Below, in pieces: positions 20,071 to 29,200 of a DNA stretch of 64,000 nt; positions within the stretch are counted from its first letter, which is position 1, and every line of letters starts with the position of its first letter. Under the pieces are notes generated by a model. The model made no database searches. It saw only the letters and a list, made by a program, of their open reading frames with translations, and was not told the origin of the DNA. Source of the DNA: Stenotrophomonas rhizophila. Lineage in GTDB: Bacteria; Pseudomonadota; Gammaproteobacteria; Xanthomonadales; Xanthomonadaceae. Position numbers and translations under genes: made by a program. The stretch is from the NCBI RefSeq assembly GCF_000661955.1, contig NZ_CP007597.1:1729605-1793604 (forward strand). Direction: 5' to 3'.

Positions 20071-20364
20071 ATGCTGATTTACCGAGGCGCAGGTTTTCTG
20101 ACCCTGCTCACCCCCCTCGCCACCTTGCTGTTGCTGATGTGGCTGTGGCCCGACCCTGCCGTTGCCAAGGGCAATACGTCGCTGACGCAGTTGCTGGTCG
20201 GATTCGGGAGTGGTGCAGCGATCAATGTGCTGCTGGGTCTGGTGCTCAACCGCGGCCCACGTGCGCCGGGTGAGCGTGCCCGCCATCATTTCTTTTTCGT
20301 GCCGATGCAGTGGCCGTCGCTGGTGATCGTGGTTGCCTGCGCGGTGGTGGCGCTGCTGCGCTGA
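20071..20364 (+). CDS. small integral membrane protein, unknown function
   Basis: A 97-residue protein from MLIYRGAGFLTLLTPLATLL with three hydrophobic segments (residues ~7-27, 41-62, 79-96) separated by a short basic/His-rich loop (NRGPRAPGERARHHFFFVPM). An upstream in-frame ATG at 20041, with GAGG four bases before it, would add MCARFFAGYP; the internal start gives a cleaner first helix, so the start is uncertain. No family recognised. A SMAG array begins three bases after the stop. Confidence 0.65.
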   Translation: MLIYRGAGFLTLLTPLATLLLLMWLWPDPAVAKGNTSLTQLLVGFGSGAAINVLLGLVLNRGPRAPGERARHHFFFVPMQWPSLVIVVACAVVALLR

Positions 20365-20367
20365 GCG

Positions 20368-20729
20368 GTAGTGCCGGCCGCTGGCCGGCAACCAGGCGGT
20401 GCATGCAGAACAGGGTAGTGCCGGCCGCTGGCCGGCAACCAAGCGGTGCATGCAGAACAGGGTAGTGCCGGCCGCTGGCCGGCAACCAGGCGGTGCATGT
20501 AGAACAGGGTAGTGCCGGCCGCTGGCCGGCAACCAAGCGGTGCATGTAGAACAGCGTAGTGCCGGCCGCTGGTCGGCAACCAGGCGGTGCATGTAGAACA
20601 GGGTAGTGCCGGCCGCTGGCCGGCAACCAGGCGGTGCATGCAGAACAGGGTAGTGCCGGCCGCTGGCCGGCAACCAGGCGGTCGATGCATGGCACGTATC
20701 TGGAGGAGCCGGCCAGCGGCCGGCACTAC
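20368..20729. repeat. tandem SMAG array: seven direct copies with 47-bp period, then one inverted copy
   Basis: GTAG heads occur at 20368, 20415, 20462, 20509, 20556, 20603 and 20650, exactly 47 bases apart. Each carries the palindrome with GCCGGCCGCTGGCCGGC and a spacer ACCAGGCGGTGCATGCAGAA with few substitutions (CAGG/AAGC, TGCA/TGTA; copy 5 has a stem mismatch CTGGTCGG). An inverted copy at 20708-20729 closes the array. All three minus-strand frames are open across it because 47 is not a multiple of three; the ORFs there are artefacts. Confidence 0.92.
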
Positions 20730-20800
20730 CGGATCGAGGCATGCATCTGAACATGCGCCCGCCGATGAAAGGCTGTACCACCTGGCAATGCACCGCCCAC

Positions 20801-20832
20801 AAAAAAGCCCCGGCTCGCGCCGGGGCTTTTTC
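20801..20832 (-). terminator. bidirectional terminator, 3' end of the RND efflux operon
   Basis: A-run, GCCCCGGC-TCGC-GCCGGGGC stem, T-run. It is 23 bases after the RND transporter stop on the minus strand and can act in both directions. Confidence 0.9.
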
Positions 20833-20854
20833 GTTTCAGGGCGTCACCGCCGGA

Positions 20855-23800
20855 TCAACGATCCGGGCGGTGCGTCGCGTTGGCTTCGCTCTGGCGCTCG
20901 ACAAACTCCTTGGACGGCTCGTCCAGCTTGTCGCCCAGCATGCGGCGGACCACGATGAAGAACACCGGGATCATCAGCAGGCCCAGGAAGGTGGCGAACA
21001 CCATGCCGCCGATCACGCCCGTACCGATGGCGTGGCGGGCATTGGCGCCCGCACCGGTGGAAATGGCCATCGGCACCACGCCGAGGATGAAGGCGAAGGA
21101 GGTCATCAGGATCGGACGGAAACGCAGGCGGGACGCCTCGATGGTGGCCTCGCGCAGGGTCTTGCCGGCTGCACGCTGCTCCACCGCGAACTCCACGATC
21201 AGGATGGCGTTCTTGGCCGCCAGGCCGATCACGGTGATCAGGCCGATCTTGAAGTACAGATCGTTGGGCAGGCCGCGAGCCAGCGAGAACGCCAGCGCGC
21301 CGAGCACGCCCAACGGCACCACCAGCAGCACCGCAACCGGGATCGACCAGCTTTCATACAGCGCGGCCAGGCAGAGGAACACCACCACGATGGACAGCAC
21401 CAGCAGCAGCGTGGCGGCGTTGCCGGCCAGGATTTCCTGGTAGCTCATGCCCGACCAGTCGTAGCCGAAGCCGGCCGGCAGGTCGTCGCTGACGATCCGC
21501 TCCATCGCCTGCATCGCCTCACCCGAGCTGCGCCCCGGTGCCTGCGAACCGACGATGTTGACCGCCGAGTAGCCGTTGTAGCGGCTCAGCGACGGCGGTG
21601 CGGACACCCACTCGGACTTCACCACGGTGCTCAGCGGAATCATCGCCGGGGTGCCGTCCGCGTTGGTCTGCAGGCTGCTGGGCGTGTAGAAGCTGTTGAG
21701 CGACTCGGCGCCGGTACGGTACGGGCCGTCGGCCTGCATGGTCACGCGCTTGATGCGGCCTTCGTAGAAGAAGTCGTTGACGTACACCGGGGCCAGCATC
21801 AGCTGGATGGTGCTGTACACGTCCGACACCGACAGCCCCATCGTCTGGGCCTGCACGCGGTCCACATGCAACTGCAGCTGCGGCGCGTTTTCCAGGCCGT
21901 TGGGACGCACGCCGGTGAGCAGGTCGCTCTCCTCGGCGGCCTTGCCCAGCAGCACGTTGCGCGCCTGTGTCAGCTGTTCATAGCCGGCGCCGCCACGGTC
22001 CTGCAGCCACATGTCGAAGCCGCCGAACTGACCCAGACCCTGCACGGTGGGTAGGTTGACCACGAAGATCTGCGCTTCCTTGATGCCGTAGAAAGCACCG
22101 TTCATGTTCTGGATGAACTCGGGCACGGTCACCTTGCGGTCGGCCCACGGCTTGAGCCGGATGAAGCCCATACCGACGTTTTCACCAGAGCCGACGAAGC
22201 TGAAGCCGGCCACCTGCAGCATGCCTTCGAAGCCTTCCTGGTCCTTGAGCACGCCACGCATCTGCGCGAAGGCCTGGTTGGTCTGCGACTTGGTCGAGCC
22301 CGGGGGCAGCTGCACGATCGCCAGCGCATAGCCCTGGTCTTCCTCGGGCAGGAAGCTGCCCGGCATGCGGGTGAACAGGAAGCCGCACAGCACGGTGAGC
22401 ACCACGAACAGGATCATCCAGCGCGGCGCATGGCGCACCGCCGAGGTGATGTGGCCCACGTAGGTGCCACTGATCTTGTCGTAGTACTTGTTGAAGGTGC
22501 GGTAGACGACGTTGGGCTTGTCGGAGTGGGTCGGCTTGAGGAAGGTCGCGCACAGGGCCGGGGTGAAGCCCAGCGCCAGGAACGCGGAGAAGCCCATCGC
22601 GATGGCGATGGTCAGCGCGAACTGCTTGTAGATTTCACCGGCCGCACCGCCCTGCAGCGCCGACGGAATGAACACTGCCGCCAGCACCACGGTGATGGCC
22701 ACCACCGCGCCGGTGATCTGGGTCATGGCCTTCTGGGTGGCGGCCTTGGGCGGCAGCTTCTCCTCGGTCATGATGCGTTCGACGTTCTCGATCACCACGA
22801 TCGCGTCATCGACCACGATGCCGATCGCCAGCACCATCGCAAACAGGGTCAGCTGGTTGATGGTGAAGCCGATGACGCTCATGCCCAGGAAGGTACCGAG
22901 CAGGGCCACCGGGATGACCAGCGTGGGGATCAGGGTGGCGCGGAAGTTCTGCAGGAAGATCAGCATCACCAGGAACACCAGCACGACCGCTTCGATCAGC
23001 GTCTTGACCACTTCTTCGATCGAGATCTTGACGAAGGTGGTGCTGTCGTACGGCGAGAACCAGCTGACACCGGCCGGGAAGCTCGGCGACAGTTCGTCCA
23101 TCTTGGCGGTGACCGCGTTGGCCACGTTCAGGGCGTTGGCGCCCGGCAGCAGCTGGATCGCGAAGGCACCGGTCGGTTTGCCGTTGTACTGGGTATCAAA
23201 GCCGTAGTTGTTGGCACCGAAGGCAATCCGGGCGATGTCCTTGAGCATCACGCGCGAGCCATCTGCATTGGCGCGCAGGATGATCTGCTCGAACTGCTCG
23301 GGCGAGCTGAAGCGGCCTTCGGCCGAGACCGTGGCGGTGAAGTAGTGGCCCTGCGGGGACGGATCCGAGCCCAGCGAACCGGCGGCGAACTGCACGTTCT
23401 GGGCCTTGATCGCCGCCAGCACCTGGCTGGCCGACAGGCCGTAGCCCTGCATCTTTTCCGGGTTGAGCCAGATGTTCATGGCGTACTCGGAACCGAACTG
23501 CTGGGTGCTGCCGACGCCGGGGATGCGCGAGATCTGGTCGAGCACGCGCGAACCGACGATGTCGTTGAGGGCGTCACGGTCGATCGAGGCGGTGTCGGAC
23601 TGCAGCGCCACCACCATCAGGAAGCCGGCGTTGGCCTTGGCCACCACCACGCCCTGCTGGGTCACTTCGGTGGGCAGGCGCGGGGTGGCCAGCGACACCT
23701 TGTTCTGCACCTGGACCTGGGCGATGTCCGGATCGGTACCGGTCTCGAAGGTCAGGGTGATCGAGGCGCGGCCGTTGGAGGCCGACGACGAACTGAAATA

Positions 23801-24028
23801 CAGCAGGTGATCGATACCGGTCAGCTGCTGCTCGATCACCTGGGTGACCGACTTTTCGGTGGTGTCGGCGCTGGCGCCGGGGTAGGTGGCGCTCACCGTC
23901 ACCTGGGGAGGTGCGATGCTCGGGTAGGACTCCACGCCCAGACCCAGGATCGAGATCACGCCTGAAAGCGAGATCAGGATCGCGACCACCCAGGCGAATA
24001 CCGGGTGTTCAATGAAAAATTTAGGCAT
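20855..24028 (-). CDS. RND multidrug efflux transporter (AcrB/MexB type, HAE-1)
   Basis: A 1057-residue inner-membrane proton antiporter. It begins MPKFFIEHPVFAWVVAILI with the first TM helix, a periplasmic porter domain (ESYPSIAPPQVTVSATYPGAS), then TM block with the proton-relay motif GIVVDDAIVVIENVER, a second periplasmic domain and a second TM block with AAKNAILIVEFA. Length and motifs fit the hydrophobe/amphiphile efflux-1 group. Its partner MFP gene is 15 bases upstream. No outer-membrane factor is encoded here. Which Sme-type pump it corresponds to cannot be decided from the sequence alone. Confidence 0.95.
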   Translation of the reverse strand: MPKFFIEHPVFAWVVAILISLSGVISILGLGVESYPSIAPPQVTVSATYPGASADTTEKSVTQVIEQQLTGIDHLLYFSSSSASNGRASITLTFETGTDPDIAQVQVQNKVSLATPRLPTEVTQQGVVVAKANAGFLMVVALQSDTASIDRDALNDIVGSRVLDQISRIPGVGSTQQFGSEYAMNIWLNPEKMQGYGLSASQVLAAIKAQNVQFAAGSLGSDPSPQGHYFTATVSAEGRFSSPEQFEQIILRANADGSRVMLKDIARIAFGANNYGFDTQYNGKPTGAFAIQLLPGANALNVANAVTAKMDELSPSFPAGVSWFSPYDSTTFVKISIEEVVKTLIEAVVLVFLVMLIFLQNFRATLIPTLVIPVALLGTFLGMSVIGFTINQLTLFAMVLAIGIVVDDAIVVIENVERIMTEEKLPPKAATQKAMTQITGAVVAITVVLAAVFIPSALQGGAAGEIYKQFALTIAIAMGFSAFLALGFTPALCATFLKPTHSDKPNVVYRTFNKYYDKISGTYVGHITSAVRHAPRWMILFVVLTVLCGFLFTRMPGSFLPEEDQGYALAIVQLPPGSTKSQTNQAFAQMRGVLKDQEGFEGMLQVAGFSFVGSGENVGMGFIRLKPWADRKVTVPEFIQNMNGAFYGIKEAQIFVVNLPTVQGLGQFGGFDMWLQDRGGAGYEQLTQARNVLLGKAAEESDLLTGVRPNGLENAPQLQLHVDRVQAQTMGLSVSDVYSTIQLMLAPVYVNDFFYEGRIKRVTMQADGPYRTGAESLNSFYTPSSLQTNADGTPAMIPLSTVVKSEWVSAPPSLSRYNGYSAVNIVGSQAPGRSSGEAMQAMERIVSDDLPAGFGYDWSGMSYQEILAGNAATLLLVLSIVVVFLCLAALYESWSIPVAVLLVVPLGVLGALAFSLARGLPNDLYFKIGLITVIGLAAKNAILIVEFAVEQRAAGKTLREATIEASRLRFRPILMTSFAFILGVVPMAISTGAGANARHAIGTGVIGGMVFATFLGLLMIPVFFIVVRRMLGDKLDEPSKEFVERQSEANATHRPDR

Positions 24029-24043
24029 GACGGAGGGTTCCCG

Positions 24044-25315
24044 TTATTGCTTGTTCGGTTCGGCAGCCGGAGCGGCGTCGGACGTTTTGGCGGCGGCGTC
24101 TGCCGGGGCAGCGGCATCGGGCTTGGCGGCGGCCGGTGCGGCACCGGCCGGCGCAGCACCCGCAGGCGCCTTGCCATTGGCAGCAGCAGCGTCCGGGTTC
24201 CACGGGGTGGCCTTGGCCGGGGCGCCTTCCTTGACCTTCTGCACGCCGGCCACGATCACCTGGTCGCCAGCTTCGAGACCGCCGCTGACCAGCCAGTTGG
24301 TGCCCTGCTGGCCTTCGCTCTTGACGTTCTTGCGCGCCACCTTGCCGTCCTTGCCGACCACCAGCACGTAGCCGCCGGTGGTATCGCGCTGCAGCGCCTG
24401 CAACGGCACCAGGTAGGCGTTGTTGCGCTCACCCAGGGTGGCCTGGAAGCTCACGAAGGCACCCGGCAGCAGGATCTGCTGCGGGTTGGGCAGCACTGCG
24501 CGCAGCGACACCGCACCGGTGGTGGGGTCCACGGTGGTCGAGGAGAAGTCCAGCGTGCCCGGCTGGTCATAGACCGTGCCGTCGGACAGCTTGACCTGCA
24601 CGGTGGACTTGCCGTCCCCGCTCAGCGCCAGCTGGCCCTTGGCCTGCGCGGCGCGCATCTGGGTCAGCTCGTCCACGCTCATCGAGAAGTTCACATACAG
24701 CGGGTCCAGCTGGTCCACGGTGGTCAGCAGGGTCACATCCCCCTGGCCCACCAGTGCACCTTCGGTGACCTGCTGCTTGCCGGCGCGGCCACTGATCGGC
24801 GCGGTCACCTCGGCATAGCCCAGGTTGATCTTCGCGCTGGTCAAGGCGGCCTGGGCCTGCTGCACGGCGGCAGCGGCGGTACGCTCGGTGGCTTCGGCCG
24901 CGTCCAGGTCGGACTTGGACACATACTTCTGCGGGGCCAGCGAACGGGCGCGGTTGGCCGCGGCCTTGGCATTGGCGTAGGTCGCCTGGGCCGAGGCCAG
25001 TTCGGCCTGCGAGGCGTTCAAGGACGCGCGCAGCGGGGCCGGGTCGATCAGGAACAGGACCTGGCCCTGCTTGACGTCGGCACCTTCCTGGTAGACACGC
25101 TTGAGCAGCACGCCGGGCACGCGGGCGCGCACATCGGCGCTGCGGTACGGCGACAGGCGGCCGACCAGCTCACGCTGCAACGGCAGGGTCTGCGGCTTGG
25201 CATCGATCACGCCCACTTCCGGCGGCGGGGGCGTCTGCTGCTCTGGCTTCTTGCAAGCGGTCAGTGCAACAGCAACTGCGCAGGTCAGGGCAAGGCTGCG
25301 GAGTGGGGCGATCAT
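24044..25315 (-). CDS. efflux RND periplasmic adaptor (membrane fusion lipoprotein)
   Basis: 423 residues with a lipoprotein signal (MIAPLRSLALTCAVAVALTAC, Cys at 21). Adaptor layout: beta-barrel/lipoyl halves (ELVGRLSPYRSADVRARVPGVLLKRVYQEGADVKQGQVLFLIDP), alpha-hairpin (ASQAELASAQATYANAKAAANRA), second lipoyl half (NLGYAEVTAPISGRAGKQQVTEG) and barrel. The C-terminus is a ~45-residue Ala/Pro/Lys-rich tail (KAPAGAAPAGAAPAAAKPDAAAPAD...), unusual for the family and probably disordered. Start overlaps the TetR gene stop by one base. Confidence 0.94.
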   Translation of the reverse strand: MIAPLRSLALTCAVAVALTACKKPEQQTPPPPEVGVIDAKPQTLPLQRELVGRLSPYRSADVRARVPGVLLKRVYQEGADVKQGQVLFLIDPAPLRASLNASQAELASAQATYANAKAAANRARSLAPQKYVSKSDLDAAEATERTAAAAVQQAQAALTSAKINLGYAEVTAPISGRAGKQQVTEGALVGQGDVTLLTTVDQLDPLYVNFSMSVDELTQMRAAQAKGQLALSGDGKSTVQVKLSDGTVYDQPGTLDFSSTTVDPTTGAVSLRAVLPNPQQILLPGAFVSFQATLGERNNAYLVPLQALQRDTTGGYVLVVGKDGKVARKNVKSEGQQGTNWLVSGGLEAGDQVIVAGVQKVKEGAPAKATPWNPDAAAANGKAPAGAAPAGAAPAAAKPDAAAPADAAAKTSDAAPAAEPNKQ

Positions 25316-25974
25316 CAGGAAAAACTCCGGTGTTGGTTTGAATGCAATGCCGCGGCGGTTTCCGGCGTGGCAAACGCGCGCAGGAAGCTGTCAACGGAGA
25401 ATTCGGCCCAGCGGCGGCGCTCGGTGGCGTCGGCGCGATGGGGGGTATGGAAGCGTTGTTTCTCGAAATCCACGCCGGCGATCATGCTCAATAGCAGTTC
25501 GGCCATGAAGTGCGGGTCGTCATGCCTGAGCTGGCCCTGCGCACTGCGCACGGCAAGCCATTCAGCCACGTGAAGAACCAGCGCGCCGGCGCCGTCCCGG
25601 TAGAGCGCACGCGCCTCCTGGGGGAACTGGGCGGTATCGGTCGCGATCAGCCGGCGCGCCTGCATCACGTGGGGCTGGTTGCAGTGCTCCAGGTAGTCGG
25701 TGGCAAAGCGCAGCAGGCTGCCGCGCAGGTCGCCCTGGTCCAGGCTGTGCAAGCCGGCGGTGGCGCGGCTGACGTGGCGCTGCATCACCCGGCGCAGCAG
25801 TTCCTGCTTGCTGCCGTAGCGGCTGTAGAGGGTCTGCTTGGAACACCCGGCCTGCTGGGCCACCGCATCCATGCTGATCTGCATGCCCTGGGTGGCGAAC
25901 AGGTCGCGCACGGCATCGAACACGCGCTGGTCGCGCGCATCCAGGGTGCTGGCGGCGGGGTGGGGGGGATTCAC
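25315..25974 (-). CDS. TetR-family repressor of the efflux operon
   Basis: 219 residues. HTH at about 20-60 (FDAVRDLFATQGMQISMDAVAQQAGCSKQTLYSRYGSKQELL, read in overlapping pieces) and a TetR ligand-binding C-terminal domain with a TetR_C/AefR-like region. It is the promoter-proximal gene of a TetR-MFP-RND operon on the same strand, not divergent as is usual. It should repress its own operon through a site near 25980; the ligand is unknown. Confidence 0.93.
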   Translation of the reverse strand: MNPPHPAASTLDARDQRVFDAVRDLFATQGMQISMDAVAQQAGCSKQTLYSRYGSKQELLRRVMQRHVSRATAGLHSLDQGDLRGSLLRFATDYLEHCNQPHVMQARRLIATDTAQFPQEARALYRDGAGALVLHVAEWLAVRSAQGQLRHDDPHFMAELLLSMIAGVDFEKQRFHTPHRADATERRRWAEFSVDSFLRAFATPETAAALHSNQHRSFS

Positions 25975-25979
25975 GCGGT

Positions 25980-25998
25980 GGACTATACCGTCCAGTTC
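25980..25998 (-). promoter_or_regulatory. putative promoter and TetR operator of the efflux operon
   Basis: Just upstream of the TetR start lies GGACTATACCGTCCAGTTC. On the minus strand it reads GAACTGGACGGTATAGTCC with a -10-like TATAGT inside an inverted repeat GGAC-N6-GTCC. A short dyad over the -10 of a TetR-headed operon is the expected position for autorepression. Confidence 0.55.
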
Positions 25999-26237
25999 AG
26001 AATTGGAGAAGCCTTGTGTTTGCGCCGGATTTGATACCCATCGTCAAGTTGCCACGGAAGTGGCCGATGCTTGGCTGCGTGGATCTCCTACGCGAGCGTC
26101 CGTACTCGTGCGGATTGACCATCGCGACGTAAACGCCACCCAACCCGAATCACCTTATTCCGTCCTGCAGCAAGGTATTTTTGTGCGGTAGGCCTACAAT
26201 TTCATTTTCCCAACTGAGCAACACGCACCGCTCCGTC

Positions 26238-29200
26238 ATGAAATCGCAGAAACCAGCAGCCAAGACCGTGAAAAACAAATCCAAACCAGCCGATACGCAG
26301 ACTGTTTCGCCAGTGGGCTTCTCGCTGGAGCCGGTGTACACGGCCTTGCGCAAGCGCTACCCGGCGGCCGGGCAGGCCGAGGCCGTGGCATTTGCCGCCG
26401 ACTTCTACAAGCGCATGGAGGCGGACGAGTTCCCGCACCACACCGCCGAGGAGTGGGCCGCCCTGGCGGCCGACACGCTGGAATTCGCGCGTGTGCGCAA
26501 GTCCGGCAAGGCCAATGTGCGTGTGTTCAACCCGACCCTGAAGGGCAACGGGTGGGAATCGCCGCATACGGTGCTGCAGATCGTCAATGACGACATGCCG
26601 TTCCTGGTCGACACGGTGACCATGTCGCTGGCCGAGCACGGCATCGGCGTGCACGTGCTGGGCCACCCGGTGATCCGCTTCGCACGCGACAAGGCCGGCA
26701 AGCTGAGCGGTGTCAGCGACGGCAACGCCGAATCGGTGATGCTGCTGGAAATCGACCGCCAGCCGGCCGAGGCCATGGCCGACGTCGAGCAGGCGATCGT
26801 CAAGGCGCTGGACGAGGTGCGTGCCATCGTCGGCGACTGGGATGCGATGCGCAGCAAGGCCAAGAGCCTGGCTGACGACCTCGGCACCCGCCAGCTGCCG
26901 ATCGATGCGGCGTCGCGCGCCGAGGCGCAGGAATTCCTGCGCTGGGCCGCCGACAACCACTTCACCTTCTTCGGCTACCGCGAATACCGCGTGGAGAAGC
27001 AGGGCAAGGAAGACGTGCTGGCCCCGCTCAACGAGACCGGCCTGGGCCTGATGCGCGGCAAGGACAAGTCCGCCGCCCGTCCGGTCAAGACCCTGGCCGC
27101 GCAGGGCCTCAACGCCACCACCGGGTTGAAGGACGCGCTGATCCTGACCAAGACCAATGCCCGTTCGCGCGTTCACCGCGCCGGCTACATGGACTACATC
27201 GGCGTGCTGGAATTCGACGCCAAGGGCAAGATCATCGGTGAGCAGCGCTTCCTGGGCCTGTTCACCTCCAGCGCGTACAACCGCCGCCCGTGGGAAATTC
27301 CGCTGGTGCGTCAGCGCCACGAATATGTGATGACCCAGTCCGGCCTGGCGCCGAGCAGCCACAGCGGCAAGGCCCTGCGCCACATCCTGGAAACCCTGCC
27401 GCGCGAAGAACTGTTCCAGTCCAGCGAGGACGAACTGTTCCGCACCGCCATGGGCGTGCTGGGCCTGCAGGAGCGCGTGCGCAGCCGCCTGTTCCTGCGC
27501 CGCGACAAGTACAGCCGTTTCATTTCCGCGCTGGTCTACCTGCCGCGCGAGCGCTTCAATACCGATGTGCGCCTGCGCATCGAAGCGATGCTCAAGGACG
27601 CCCTGCAGGGCGAGTACGTGGACAGCTCGGTGGTACTGGGCGAGTCGCCGCTGGCCCAGGTGCACCTGATCGTGCGCCCGAAGGCTGGCCAGACCCTGGA
27701 AGTGGACACCAGCGCGCTGGAACAGAAGCTGGCCCAGGTGCTGCGCAACTGGCAGGACGACCTGCGCGAAGCGCTGGTGGCCCGCCACGGTGAAAGCGAA
27801 GGCCTGCGCATTGCCGCCCGTATCGGCAAGGCACTGCCGGCCGGCTACATCGAAGACTCCAGCACCGAGATCGCGGCCAACGACGTCAGCCAGCTCGATG
27901 CGCTGACCGGCCCGGACGACCTGCGCCTGAGCCTGCAGGCCGTGCAGCGCGAAGGTGGTGATGGCCTGCGCCTGAAGCTGTACCGCCAGCTGGACGACAT
28001 TCCGCTGTCGGACGCGCTGCCGATGATGGAAAACATGGGCCTGCGCGTGATCGCCGAGCGTCCGTACCGCCTCACGGTGGACAACGCGCCGGTGTACGTG
28101 CAGGACTTCGAAGTGGAATCGGTGGCCGGTGCGATCGACGCCCCGAGCGTGGATGCCGCCTTCGGTGAAACCTTCGCCCGCGTGTGGCACGGCGATGCCG
28201 AGAACGACGGCTTCAACCGCCTGGTGCTGGCCGCTGGCCTGCATTGGCGCCAGGTGGCGATGCTGCGTGGCTACTGCAAGTACCTGCTGCAGACCGGCGT
28301 GCCGTTCTCGCAGGCCTATGTGGAAGGCACCTTCACCCGCTACCCGCTGCTGGCCCGCCTGCTGGTGGAACTGTTCGAAGCCCGCTTCGACCCGGCAACC
28401 GGCCACGAGAGCAAGGACGCCATCGCCGAGGGCCAGGCCCAGCTGCGCGAGCACCTGACGGTGCTGGCCGGCGGCGACGAGGCCACCCTGAAGGTGCTCA
28501 AGACCGTGGTCGATGCCCGCAAGGGCGACCGCAAGGCACAGATGGATGCCGCGCGCGACGCGCTGCTGAAGCTGATGGACCGCGTCTCCAGCCTGGATGA
28601 AGACCGCATCCTGCGCAGCTTCATGGGCGTGATCGACGCCACCCTGCGGACCAGCTACTACCAGACCGATGCCAACGGCCAGCACGGCCATGTCATCAGC
28701 TTCAAGTTCGATTCGGCGCTGGTGCCGGACCTGCCCAAGCCGCGTCCGTACCGCGAAATCTTCGTGTACGGCCCGCGCGTGGAAGGCACCCACCTGCGCT
28801 TCGGCGCGGTGGCCCGTGGTGGCCTGCGCTGGTCGGACCGTCGCGAAGACTTCCGTACCGAAGTGCTGGGCCTGGTCAAGGCGCAGATGGTCAAGAACAC
28901 GGTCATCGTGCCGGTCGGCGCGAAGGGCGGCTTCTTCGCCAAGGTGCCGCCGGCCAGTGGCGACCGTGATGCGGTGTTCGCCAACGGCGTGGCCTGCTAC
29001 AAGCTGTTCATCCAGGGCCTGCTGGACATCACCGACAACATCGTCAACAACAAGATCGTGCCGCCGGTGGACGTGGTCCGTCACGACATGGACGACCCGT
29101 ACCTGGTGGTGGCGGCCGACAAGGGCACCGCGACCTTCTCCGACATCGCCAACGGCCTGGCCGTCGCGCACGGCTTCTGGATGGGCGACGCGTTCGCCTC

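Noticed and set aside
20368..20729. CRISPR array
   Set aside because: Repeats and 'spacers' are both nearly identical between units and no cas genes are present; it is a REP tandem array.
20246..20802. Repeat-containing proteins (repeating CTAWLPASGRHYPVLHAPP-like units) in the 47-bp array
   Set aside because: All three minus frames are open because the 47-base unit cycles through frames; it is a SMAG array, not a coding repeat.
20855..25974. Naming the pump SmeGH or another specific Sme system
   Set aside because: A TetR-MFP-RND layout is shared by several Sme systems; sequence alone without alignment does not decide.
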